Of a stretch of 39,176 bases of DNA, positions 14,152-21,985 are shown in pieces (positions within the stretch are counted from its first letter, which is position 1; every line of letters begins with the position of its first letter). The stretch comes from Candidatus Alkanophaga volatiphilum. GTDB lineage: Archaea > Halobacteriota > Syntropharchaeia > Alkanophagales > B39-G2. Under the pieces are notes generated by a model, which saw nothing but the letters and a program-made list of their open reading frames with translations, made no database searches and was not told the origin of the DNA. The stretch lies in contig JAPHEE010000007.1 of the NCBI GenBank assembly GCA_029259545.1, positions 1 through 39,176 of the forward strand. Reading direction: 5' to 3'. A program made the position numbers and the translations under genes.

Positions 14152-14385
14152 GGGGATGAATTAGGGGGCGGGCGGGTCGTCGAAACATTTATATAATCGA
14201 GAAACTTCTGCGGGTAGTGATGGAAGGAAAATAGCCCGTCTCCACGGAGACGGGTTAACGGGGTGCTGGCACACCCCTTGCTTCTGAGGGTGGAGGAAGG
14301 GGCTGAGGTAAAAGCCGATGTGGCTCCTATGTCTGTGAAACTCTCAGAAGCAAGAATCTCCCCACTTTAGTGGGGTGAGTGTCAA
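14126..14385 (+). mobile_element. Non-autonomous IS200/IS605-like element D, inserted in the 3' end of pdxT
   Basis: A 260-base element after TTAC (14122-14125). The left end AAAATGTCGCTAAGAAAG matches element C exactly, followed by GGGGATGAATTAGGG and a TATA-like ATTTATATAATC at about 14189. The body is heavily paired: CCCGTCTC/GAGACGGG, GGGGTG/CACCCC and a 12-pair stem CTTGCTTCTGAG/CTCAGAAGCAAG. The end hairpin CCCCACTTTAGTGGGG leads into GAGTGTCAA (terminal TCAA 14382-14385). Its first codons replace the pdxT C-terminus. Confidence 0.8.
14213..14385 (+). ncRNA. Putative structured RNA (omega-RNA-like) of element D
   Basis: From about 25 bases after the TATA-like box the sequence holds four stems: 14235-14253 (8 pairs), GGGGTG/CACCCC, a long-range stem 14277-14288 with 14343-14354 (12 perfect pairs), and a terminal hairpin. 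This density of perfect pairing in a non-coding 170-base stretch is strong evidence for an RNA. The link to TnpB is inferred from its position at an IS605-like right end. Confidence 0.5.
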
Positions 14386-14574
14386 GCCTTGTCCAATCCG
14401 AAGCCTGACGAGCGAGGGGCAGCAACATACAGCTCGAATGAATGCCGAGCGGCGTGCCGAAGCGGTCGGCGACGGGCGCGCGCCCGCAGCCGCCGGAGGA
14501 TGAGCCGTGATGGAGCTTTCTGCTGCGACGCAACAAAAGCTACGAAAACGGCGGAGGGTCGGAACGGCAGGTCT
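14386..14574. other. Former pdxT 3' end and spacer between two elements
   Basis: The first 23 bases read as the displaced end of pdxT (RLVQSEA and a stop) if element D is removed. The remaining bases are GC-rich with no convincing gene. They run to the right end of element G at 14575. Confidence 0.4.
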
Positions 14575-15730
14575 GTGACCTCCTCCCCTCACTGAGGGGC
14601 ATCCTGAGGGGAGGTTCCTGCTTCGTCGAGGCGACTTGCCCCACGATCACCGCCGAAGCGGTGATGTGGAGTAGAGGTCTCCTCTCCACAGGCTCAAAGG
14701 GCAGGCCCTGCCCCAGCTTCTCCAATCCTCTTTTTAGTATTCTACATGCAGATATATAATCTCGGAGCGGATCGTCCCAAGATAGACCTTCAGATGTGCC
14801 TCTTGGAGAAACCTTCACTACCGTCTTACCAGCTCTCTCAGCCTTGTAAGACAGGTAGTGAAGGAATTTCCCCCAAGAGGCATCTGAAATTTCGGATGAG
14901 AGTTTGTGGTTCCTCCTCATGTTTTCCACTTCCAAGTCCTCGACCACGATGAGGTCGTAGTTATCAACGTAGAATCGTGAGAGCTTATGCAAAAAGTCAT
15001 CTCTCCTTCGCTCTATTCTCTCATAGACTTTGCATAGTCTTCGTAGCTGCTTCATCCAGTTCTTCGAGCCTCTCTTCTTCCTTGAAAGTTTCCGATGCTC
15101 TATTCTCAAACGTTCTAAATCTCGCTCATAGCATCTCGGATTCTCTATGGCTCTTCCTTCTGAGTCTGTGAGAAAGCCCTTTATGCCTAAGTCTATGCCT
15201 ATTGCACACGCTCTATCTCCTTCTTCGGAGCTTCAGCCTCTTCGACGCATATAAGAGCATACCATCCTCCGCTTCCGTATCTCTTTATGATCACTTGCTT
15301 TATATTTCCCTCAATGGAGCGATGAACTCTTATGGGACTTTGATATGTATAGCCTATCAAACCTATTCCCTGTCTCAATGAGTTTGAAGCCTGACTGATT
15401 CAGGATGAAGCTCTTGAACTTTCCCCGCTTCTTATATCGTAACCTTCCAACCTTCCTGCCTTTCTTCTTCAGTTCCGCTAAAGCCCTTAGATTGTTATAA
15501 AGCATGAAAACGACCATCTGCAAGGTCTTAGCGTTCACTTCTTTCAGCTCGGGATGCTCTTCCTTCAGCTTTGGAAGCATAGATTGCATCTTGCGTTTCG
15601 GTGGTGTGCTCTTGCTTTCGTTTATGATTGAAAGCAGCTTGTTATAGAGCCACCTACATTGCTCCAATATGAACAGTAACTTCTCCTCTTGCTCCTTCGT
15701 AGGATACAACCTGAACTTGTATGTGAGCAT
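14540..15730 (-). pseudogene. tnpB pseudogene of element G (frameshifted, zinc finger deleted)
   Basis: IS605-type TnpB remnant. The N-terminal part (15730 to about 15340) is the OrfB helix-turn-helix domain, MLTYKFRLYPTKEQEEKL. One frame change near 15340 and another near 15240 break the gene. RuvC-I then reads AIGIDLGIKGF, and RuvC-II VVEDLEVENM. After VSPRGTS the usual CxxC...CxxC zinc finger is missing: nine unrelated residues lead directly into DYISACRILKRGLEKL, which has the shape of the post-finger RuvC-III segment. The protein cannot be a normal nuclease as encoded. Confidence 0.88.
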
Positions 15731-15810
15731 TTCTGCTCAAAATATTTGCCTTGTATAAATACTTTCCCACCCGCCTCCCCTGCCCACCTTTGAAAAGGAG
15801 GGAATTAGCA
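14575..15810 (-). mobile_element. tnpB-carrying IS200/IS605-like element G
   Basis: A 1236-base element. On the minus strand the left junction follows TTGC (complement of 15811-15814). The left end TGCTAATTCCCTCCTTTTCAAAG resembles element H, with a TATA-like GTATTTATAC ahead of tnpB. The right end has hairpins, including CCCCTC-AGT-GAGGGG, followed by GAGGAGGTCAC (complement of GTGA 14575-14578). No tnpA is present. Confidence 0.82.
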
Positions 15811-15818
15811 GCAACAAT

Positions 15819-15828
15819 ATTCTTAAAC
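15819..15828 (+). promoter_or_regulatory. TATA box for the phosphomannomutase gene
   Basis: ATTCTTAAAC is centred about 26 bases before ATG 15850, implying a leaderless message. It lies just five bases beyond the outer edge of element G, which left it intact. Confidence 0.5.
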
Positions 15829-15849
15829 TCTCCGCCCTAAAATTGAATC

Positions 15850-17217
15850 ATGGAGCTCTCGCCGCACATTTTCAGGGCGTACGACATCAGAGGCGTTTTC
15901 GGCGAGGATCTCAGTGCTGAGGTCATGCTGAGAGCGGGTGAAGCTTTCGGCGCATACTTACGAGAAAAAGGCCTCAAAAGTGCAGTTGTTGGGAATGACG
16001 TGCGGGCGACATCGCCGATGCTTGCGAAGGCATTTATTGCAGGCGTCCTCTCTTGTGGCGTCGACGTCACCGACGTCGGAACAGGCTCGTTCGGCGTCGT
16101 CGTGTTCTCAGGCTGGATTCTGCGAAAGGATGCCATTGCGTTCATCACAGCATCGCATCTCCCTCCCGAATGGAACGGCGTCAAGCTCTATGACGGCGAC
16201 GGCATAGGCTACTCCGAAGAAGCGCTTAAAAGAATAAAGGAGCTTGCCTTTGAGGGCGTGGCGCCCGCTGTATGGAGCGAGGTCGGCGAGTACCATGCGA
16301 CCACCCTCATCAACGAGTACATAGAGTACCTCGTCTCGAAATTCGACGTCGAGGGCGTGAGCGTGGCTCTTGACTGCGGCAACGGCAGTATGTGCCTAGT
16401 GGCGCCTGAGCTCTTCAGAAGAGCGGGCATGCGTGTCCTCTCGCTTTTCTCGAACGTAGACCCCCGATTCCCGAACAGACCCGCAGAGCCCGACGAGGAA
16501 CACCTCACAGCCCTGAAGAAACATATAAAGGGAAGTGACTTCGGCGTGGCTTTCGACGGCGACGGCGACCGCGCCGTCATATTCGACGAGAAAGGGCGGC
16601 TGCTCGCACCGGACCAGTGCGGCGTGCTCATCGCCAAGGACTTGCTCTCAGAGGGGGGGAGCAAGGTCGTCCTAGCGAACGTTGAGTGTTCGATGTTAAT
16701 CGAACGAGAACTGAAGCCCTTAGGGGCGAGGGTGATAAGAATTCCCGTTGGGCATACGTTTCTAACCCTCGAAGCAAAGCGCAAGAATGCGATCCTCGGC
16801 ATAGAATCCAGTGGGCATTTCGTAATGCCTTCCTATTTACCATTCGACGACGCCATGCTCGTGCCTTTGAAGCTCGCCGAAATACTGGCGAAGTCCGGCA
16901 GAAAGCTCTCAGAGCTAGCCGATGAGGTTCCAAAACTCCCAAAGGCGAGGACGGACTTGGAATGCAGTGACGCTACAAAGTTTAAGGTTATCGAAAGTCT
17001 TGCGAAGAAGTTCTCGCAGGAGTATGGAGAGGACAGGGTGGATACTCTCGATGGCGTTCGCGTCGAGCTTGACGACGGCTGGGCGTTAGTGCGGGCGTCG
17101 AACACATCGCCTCTGATAAGGGTAACTGTCGAAGCGACGACATCGAAGCTAATGGAGGAGCTGAAAAGGAAATTCGTGACCGCTACAAAGAACGAGATAA
17201 GTACCGTCTCCTTGTGA
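15850..17217 (+). CDS. Phosphomannomutase/phosphoglucomutase
   Basis: 455 residues, alpha-D-phosphohexomutase family. The phosphoserine loop is TASHLPPEWNG with Ser102. The magnesium loop is DGDGDRA (236-242), the sugar-binding segment ESSGHF, and the phosphate-binding C-terminal loop RASNTSPLIR. It interconverts 1- and 6-phosphates of mannose or glucose; which one cannot be told from sequence. The stop TGA (17215-17217) is part of element H. Before insertion it would have been TAA, with an unchanged protein end (ISTVSL). Confidence 0.93.
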   Translation: MELSPHIFRAYDIRGVFGEDLSAEVMLRAGEAFGAYLREKGLKSAVVGNDVRATSPMLAKAFIAGVLSCGVDVTDVGTGSFGVVVFSGWILRKDAIAFITASHLPPEWNGVKLYDGDGIGYSEEALKRIKELAFEGVAPAVWSEVGEYHATTLINEYIEYLVSKFDVEGVSVALDCGNGSMCLVAPELFRRAGMRVLSLFSNVDPRFPNRPAEPDEEHLTALKKHIKGSDFGVAFDGDGDRAVIFDEKGRLLAPDQCGVLIAKDLLSEGGSKVVLANVECSMLIERELKPLGARVIRIPVGHTFLTLEAKRKNAILGIESSGHFVMPSYLPFDDAMLVPLKLAEILAKSGRKLSELADEVPKLPKARTDLECSDATKFKVIESLAKKFSQEYGEDRVDTLDGVRVELDDGWALVRASNTSPLIRVTVEATTSKLMEELKRKFVTATKNEISTVSL

Positions 17218-18275
17218 CCTCCTCCCCATGGGGGCATCCGCCGGATGCTTGAGGTTAGGGAGTGTGGCTTGCCAGAGGGCAAACCGCTCCCCGTCAGGCG
17301 GGTCACGGCGCCCTGCCGTGCGCATATAGCCCACGGCTCGTTTTAATATGTTTTTTGCGCCGTTCACATCCGCATTGACCTGGTATCCACAGTCCTCGCA
17401 GATGAAGACTGAGAGGGTTTCGTCCGCAGCGAGCCGCACCTCGAACACTGCTTCGATGTGTTATATTCGGGAACTTCTATCACCAGAATGCCTCGCTCAA
17501 ACGCCTTATACCTGATGTACTCCTTCAGGCGGTAGAGCGGCATCGAGTTTACCTTCCTGTTCACCTTCCTCCCCTTGTTTTTCCTGACGCCTTTCAAGTC
17601 GCCAATCGCTATTACAGCGTCGTGCCTCTCCGCCTCGTCAACGATGTCCTTCGCTACCTTGTGAAGCTCGTCGCTCACAACCCTCCGCTCCTTGTCCCCG
17701 ATCTTCTTTATCGCCCTCAACTTCTTCTCCCTTCCGAGCTTGCGCCTCAGCCAGAAATACCTTCCACGAGCCTCTCTCACCCTCTTCCCGTAGAACTTCA
17801 GGCGGCGACGGTGCCGTGCCCCGACACGGCTGCCCACCTCGCACCTATATCGACAGCAATGATCGATGCGTATTCTTCCTTAAGCGCAACCCCCTTCTTG
17901 ACCGTGACGTAAAGATAGAAATCTCCATCCCTCCTGACGAGCAGAGATTCGCATACTCCCTACGCCTCAAAATTGAAATGTTGATGAGCGAGTGCGACCA
18001 ACGCCTCCTCTCACACCTTTTACCCTTATCCTCGCCCAGTATTTTGCTATTTTCGTGTCTCTTCTTTGAATGTCTATCAAGTCTTTCCTTATGGGAACAC
18101 CTTTCATCCGCCTCGCCTTCTTGTACAGCCACCTCGCATCCTGCTTGCATGCTGAATATACACCTCTGTCCTCACCCGTCTCGAGCCAGTGCTGGAAGTT
18201 GTCGTATTCCCGGTTGAGCAGCTCACGCTTCCGCCTCGTCAGCCCGATCAGCTCGCACCGCACCGCCTTCCTCAC
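17149..18275 (-). pseudogene. tnpB pseudogene of element H (multiple frameshifts)
   Basis: TnpB remnant in at least four frame pieces. The N-terminus is at 18275 (MRKAVRCELIGLTRRKREL). A segment with a stop holds RuvC-I as IIAVDIGARWAAV near 17850. Then comes an arginine-rich helix (RRRLKFYGKRVREARG), RuvC-II VIAIGDLKGVRKNKGRK, and first zinc-finger cysteines QCSRCG. After another frame change come second cysteines CEDCGYQ and RuvC-III VNADVNGAKNILKRA. The last codons run past the element end into antisense pmm. No functional product is expected. Confidence 0.88.
17214..17345 (-). ncRNA. Putative omega-RNA region at the right end of element H
   Basis: Three consecutive hairpins overlap the end of the tnpB remnant and the right end, matching elements B and C in order and spacing with compensatory changes. 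The putative guide beyond the end is antisense to the last codons of pmm (AAGGAGACGGTACTTA). Structure inferred by eye. Confidence 0.45.
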
Positions 18276-18360
18276 TCATTTTTAGGATGACTCCTTCTAC
18301 TTAAACACTTTTTCTCCCACCCACCTCCCCTGCTGCATCTTTGAAAAGGTAAGGATTGCA
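17214..18360 (-). mobile_element. tnpB-carrying IS200/IS605-like element H, inserted at the pmm stop codon
   Basis: A 1147-base element. On the minus strand the left junction follows TTAC (complement of GTAA 18361-18364). The left end has TTTTCAAAG and GGGGAGGTGGGTGGGA, as in element G. The right end has GGGAG..GGTTTGCC/GGCAAGCC..CTCCC, GCATCC-GGC-GGATGC and CCCC-CAT-GGGG hairpins, then GGAGGTCAC (complement of GTGA 17214-17217). Deletion rejoins pmm ..TCCTT to GTAACACC, giving a TAA stop. Confidence 0.85.
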
Positions 18361-18437
18361 GTAACACCTTCCTAATCTCGGCTCTTATCATCGGTTAAAA
18401 GCGAAAAACAGAACTTTAATGATGGGTAACGGTAAGA

Positions 18438-19583
18438 ATGATGCTGACCGAGGAGCACCGGATGGTACGGCAAGCCATCCGTGAAATTGCACAAAAGGAA
18501 ATAGAGCCAAGAGCTGTCGAGATAGACAGGAGCGGCAAATTCCCGTATGAGATCCTAGAAATACTTAAAGAGCAGGGCGTACACCTCATACCTCTTCCCG
18601 AGGAGTACGGGGGTTATGGCAGCGTTCTCATGAGCTGCATTGCCGTGGAAGAGCTTTCAAAAGCATGCGCCACTATGGGCCTCTGGCTGCTCGTCCAAGG
18701 GTCTGTGGTGAGATGTCTGACGGCTACAAAAAACGAGAAAACGGGAGACAAATTTCTCAGGAGGATGGCAGATGGTGAGATAGGAGCGTTCGTGCTGACG
18801 GAGCCGGACGCCGGCAGCGACGTCGCGTCCATGAAAACGACCGCCGTCTTGGACGGTGACGAGTACGTGCTCAACGGTACTAAATGCTTCATCTCATGCG
18901 GCGGCGCCGCTGACTTTTATGTGACCTTCGCCAAGACGAAGCCTGAAGCGGGGTTGGATGGTATAAGTGCATTCGTCGTGGAAAGGGACTCCCCAGGCGT
19001 CAGCATCGGGAGGATAGATGAAAAGATGGGCTTACATGGCTCGGCGTCCGCTGAGATAGTATTCAGAGACGCACGCGTCCCAAAAGAGCACCTGTTGGCA
19101 GGGGACGGCGGTGAGGGCATACAATTAGCGTTCGCAGCCATCAACCCGACCCGTGTCTACGTGGCTGCGGCGGCGCTCGGCGTCGCTGAAGCCGCCCTCG
19201 AGTACGCAACTCGCTACGCAAAGGAGCGGGTGCAGTTCGGGCGTCCGATTGCTGAATTCCAAGGCGTGCGGTTCTTGCTTGCGGAGATTGCCATGCGAAT
19301 AGAAGCGTCTCGCTCTCTACTGTACAGAGTTGCTGCGATGATCGATGAGAACAAAGAGGGGGTTCCGGGCTTTGCCGCGTTGGCGAAGTGTTTCGTGACG
19401 GAAAAGTCGCTTGAAGCGGTTAACTACGCTATGGACATACTTGGCGGGCATGGTTATATGAAAGACCACCCGCTGGAGCGGATGCTGCGGGACGTGAAAG
19501 CTTTTCACTTCACTGAAGGAACGAACTACATACAGAGGCTGCATGTGGCGAGAGCTGTGCTCAAAGGCACGCTGAAGGACTAA
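18438..19583 (+). CDS. Acyl-CoA dehydrogenase
   Basis: 381 residues, a flavoprotein that oxidises acyl-CoA to enoyl-CoA. Family blocks are LTEPDAGSDVASM (FAD/substrate contact), ERVQFGRPIAEFQGV and the C-terminal HFTEGTNYIQ with catalytic Glu360. The ILGGHGYMKDHPLERMLRDVKA block is typical of short- and medium-chain enzymes. ATG 18438 is followed by ATG 18441; either may be used. A TATA-like ACTTTAATG about 24 bases upstream suggests a near-leaderless message. The isochorismatase-type gene follows by six bases. Electron-transfer partners are not in the window. Confidence 0.94.
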   Translation: MMLTEEHRMVRQAIREIAQKEIEPRAVEIDRSGKFPYEILEILKEQGVHLIPLPEEYGGYGSVLMSCIAVEELSKACATMGLWLLVQGSVVRCLTATKNEKTGDKFLRRMADGEIGAFVLTEPDAGSDVASMKTTAVLDGDEYVLNGTKCFISCGGAADFYVTFAKTKPEAGLDGISAFVVERDSPGVSIGRIDEKMGLHGSASAEIVFRDARVPKEHLLAGDGGEGIQLAFAAINPTRVYVAAAALGVAEAALEYATRYAKERVQFGRPIAEFQGVRFLLAEIAMRIEASRSLLYRVAAMIDENKEGVPGFAALAKCFVTEKSLEAVNYAMDILGGHGYMKDHPLERMLRDVKAFHFTEGTNYIQRLHVARAVLKGTLKD

Positions 19584-19589
19584 CAGAAA

Positions 19590-20120
19590 ATGCTGGCGAT
19601 AATAGTCATAGACATGATAAAAGACAACGTCTTTGAAGAAGCTAAGAAGATAATCCCAAATATAAAAAAGCTGTTGAAGGTGGCGCGAGCGCACAAAGTT
19701 CCGATAGTTTACGCAAACGATAGTTTTCTTCCTTTTGACCCCATGTTTAAGCGTGTGCGGCAGCATGCGATCCGGGGAACTGCAGGGACGCAAGTTATTG
19801 ACGAATTAAAGCCTGAACGTGGCGACATCATCGTAGAAAAGCGGCGGTTCAGCGCGTTTTTTAGGACCGACTTGGACCTAACACTACGCTGCTTAAACGT
19901 CGATACCGTAGCGCTCTGCGGGATAAACACGTGGGCATGTGTGCTTTTCACGGCGGCGGACGCCATCTCACTCGACTTTGAGTGCATAATTGTTGAAGAT
20001 TGTTGCGCATCGCACAAAAGAGAAATACATGAGAGCCTTATGGAGATATACAAGGGATTTCCGCTGATGGAAATTTTAAGCTGCGACGAGCTTATAAAGC
20101 GTATAAAGGCTCAGGCATGA
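19590..20120 (+). CDS. Isochorismatase-family cysteine hydrolase
   Basis: 176 residues with the catalytic triad of the family: Asp8 (VIDM), Lys84 (VEKRRFSAF) and Cys117 (GINTWACVLFTA). The family includes nicotinamidases and other amidohydrolases. The substrate is not evident, and the nicotinamidase metal-binding DxHxxxH is not clearly present (the segment reads DSFLPFDPMF). It follows the acyl-CoA dehydrogenase by six bases, so the two are co-transcribed. Whether it acts on an acyl-amide or a nicotinamide-type substrate is open. Confidence 0.85.
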   Translation: MLAIIVIDMIKDNVFEEAKKIIPNIKKLLKVARAHKVPIVYANDSFLPFDPMFKRVRQHAIRGTAGTQVIDELKPERGDIIVEKRRFSAFFRTDLDLTLRCLNVDTVALCGINTWACVLFTAADAISLDFECIIVEDCCASHKREIHESLMEIYKGFPLMEILSCDELIKRIKAQA

Positions 20121-20143
20121 ACTCCCCGACGTAGCGTCAAAGA

Positions 20144-20152
20144 CTTAAATAG
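20144..20152 (+). promoter_or_regulatory. TATA box for tRNA-Arg
   Basis: CTTAAATAG is centred about 25 bases before the mature tRNA 5' end at 20172, the standard archaeal arrangement. Confidence 0.55.
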
Positions 20153-20171
20153 GCTGCGCCGAAATAGTAGT

Positions 20172-20246
20172 GGGCGTGTGGCCTAGCCAGGATATGGCGG
20201 CAGCCTCCTAAGCTGCAGGTCGGGGGTTCGAATCCCCCCACGCCCG
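20172..20246 (+). tRNA. tRNA-Arg(CCT)
   Basis: Complete cloverleaf: acceptor GGGCGTG/CACGCCC, anticodon stem GCAGC/GCTGC with loop CTCCTAA (anticodon CCT), and T-arm CGGGG-GTTCGAAT-CCCC(C). Discriminator G, no intron, no encoded CCA. It is followed immediately by the convergent PRC-barrel gene. Confidence 0.95.
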
Positions 20247-20492
20247 CTATTTTTTCTTTAATTCCACCGTGATTATGTCCCCGACCGCTCGGACGTGCTC
20301 AAATGGCACTAAGATGAACTCCCCATCCCTCTTGAAGGGGCTCGTGTCCAATTCGACCTCGGGCTCCACCACGAGGTCCGTCAGCGCGCCGGTCTTTACG
20401 TCCGCAATTATGTTCTTAACCCGCCCTATCTCGCTGCCTTCCACATCTATAACCTTCATATCTATCAGCTTTTGTGTGAACACCTTTTTCAT
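20247..20492 (-). CDS. PRC-barrel domain protein
   Basis: 81 residues, a single PRC-barrel: KKVFTQKLIDMKVIDVEGSE, then IGRVKNIIADVKTGALTDLV, and a C-terminal FILVPFEHVRAVGDIITVE strand pair. Small archaeal proteins of this kind are widespread; roles in RNA metabolism or cell division have been proposed for some. ATG 20492 is chosen because GGGGGGAGAGG lies just before it; a longer frame to 20558 overlaps nadK. It starts ten bases after the nadK stop. Its stop directly abuts the tRNA-Arg 3' end, leaving no spacer. Confidence 0.85.
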   Translation of the reverse strand: MKKVFTQKLIDMKVIDVEGSEIGRVKNIIADVKTGALTDLVVEPEVELDTSPFKRDGEFILVPFEHVRAVGDIITVELKKK

Positions 20493-20502
20493 CCTCTCCC
20501 CC

Positions 20503-21285
20503 CTATACTCGTAATTTACTCCTAACTTTCGAAAAGAAGCTTTCATCTGTCTTGACAAAAAGCGCAGGCTCGCCTTTTGTTATTTCTATTTCTTCATCGC
20601 TTTCGATTCTTCGGTAGAGCTGCCCATCTATCACCAGCTCTGCGCTTTTTTCAAACAACTTCAGATGCACTTTGCTGCTGGCAGGCACCACGACAGGACG
20701 AGCTGAAAGCGTGAACGGCGCGAGCGGCACGATAATGCACGCGTCAACCCTCGGGTCTACGATGGGACCACCGGCGCTCATTGCATATGCCGTGCTCCCG
20801 GTGGGCGTCGCAAAAATGACTCCATCCGCTCGCAGCCTCTCAAGTTCGCTGCCGTCCACGAATATTGCAAAATGGAGCATCTTTGCAGGTCTGGCTGTAA
20901 GGACAACCACCTCGTTCATCGCATAGGGCAGACGTTCGCCGTCGACGCTTACTGCAAGACGCTCTCTCTTTTCGACCTCGAACCCCTCCAGTATTTTCAG
21001 GACGGCGGCGACGGCGTTCTCAGGGCGTATGTCCGCAAGGAAGCCCACGCCGCCGGTGTCGATGCCCACAACAGGTATCGGGGACTCTAATGCGTGTAGC
21101 GTCTTTAGGAGCGTCCCGTCACCACCTATGCATATTATTACATCTACGCCCTCGAGCTCCGCACCGCTCTCCTTAATAACTACTTTTACTCTGTCTCCTA
21201 TCCTTGTTGTAATCTCATCAAGCAGACGCAAGTCCTCGCTCTTGCCCCTACAGACGATCCCTACCGTTTCCGGCTTTACCACCAT
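20503..21285 (-). CDS. nadK: NAD kinase
   Basis: 260 residues; phosphorylates NAD to NADP. GGDGT is at residues 54-58 (IICIGGDGTLLKT). The TPTGSTAYAMSAGGP block and the PLAPFTLSARPVV segment are diagnostic. The length matches archaeal enzymes without the inositol phosphatase fusion. Its ATG overlaps the stop of the upstream unknown gene by one base, and the PRC-barrel gene follows by ten bases, so three genes form one operon. Confidence 0.94.
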   Translation of the reverse strand: MVVKPETVGIVCRGKSEDLRLLDEITTRIGDRVKVVIKESGAELEGVDVIICIGGDGTLLKTLHALESPIPVVGIDTGGVGFLADIRPENAVAAVLKILEGFEVEKRERLAVSVDGERLPYAMNEVVVLTARPAKMLHFAIFVDGSELERLRADGVIFATPTGSTAYAMSAGGPIVDPRVDACIIVPLAPFTLSARPVVVPASSKVHLKLFEKSAELVIDGQLYRRIESDEEIEITKGEPALFVKTDESFFSKVRSKLRV

Positions 21286-21887
21286 TACACAAGCACGAAC
21301 AGCTGGGTGCCCTCGGAGAAAATTTTATGCATCTGTCCATGTCTCGCAAGCATCTCGAAGCCTTGCGGGTCGTCGTCCATTATCCATATGAGGTTTGCGG
21401 GGTCACAGCGGCTTGCAGCCTCGTAAACCCACCAGAACAGCTGACCAGGACGCAGCAATCTCGGCTCTATCTTCATGTCCCTGAAATCTAAAATGAGCAA
21501 GAAGTCGTTGCGCAGCTCGTTCGCCACGCCCTCTAAAATCCTGAGGCAAGCCGTCGCCCGCTCGTTCAGCGGCGCACCCTCGGGTATTTCCTCAAGCCTC
21601 TCAGGCGCCACCGTCTTTAAGAACTCTGTTACCGTGTCAACAATCCTCTGTTGAAAATCCTCCGTGGAGGAGCACCCCTTATAATCAATTATGAGGCATT
21701 TGGAGCCCCTGCTCCGCATTTTCATCATTATCCTGTCTATGACCTCCTCAACCATTTCCGCATCCTTACAGCGAATACCCATCCTTAACCGCTGTCTCTC
21801 ATGCGCATCGCCGAGCTCAAGCCCCTCTTGTGAAAGCCTTGCGTCCAAATCGACCTCCGCCAGACTCTTCCACTCTACTTCCTCCAT
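21285..21887 (-). CDS. Conserved hypothetical protein
   Basis: 200 residues, soluble and acidic; family not recognised. It has hydrophobic strands typical of a Rossmann-like fold (KCLIIDYKGC, DFLLILDFRDM, ANLIWIMDDD) alternating with helices. The overall alpha/beta pattern resembles proteins of the DUF835 or P-loop type, but no Walker motif is visible. GGAGGGGGAG lies before ATG 21887. It is the first gene of an operon with nadK, overlapping it by one base. Confidence 0.7.
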   Translation of the reverse strand: MEEVEWKSLAEVDLDARLSQEGLELGDAHERQRLRMGIRCKDAEMVEEVIDRIMMKMRSRGSKCLIIDYKGCSSTEDFQQRIVDTVTEFLKTVAPERLEEIPEGAPLNERATACLRILEGVANELRNDFLLILDFRDMKIEPRLLRPGQLFWWVYEAASRCDPANLIWIMDDDPQGFEMLARHGQMHKIFSEGTQLFVLV

Positions 21888-21985
21888 ACTCCCCCTCCTT
21901 TCCTTTTCCTAACCATTACTATCTTCACTTAAAAATTTGTGGTTGCGGCGCCGCTCATATTTAGGGCGGTGGCGAAAAAGAGAGT

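Noticed and set aside
14389-14595. Plus-strand 68-codon frame between elements D and G
   Set aside because: Arg/Ala-rich with no ribosome site. Its start is the displaced pdxT end and its finish lies in the right end of element G.
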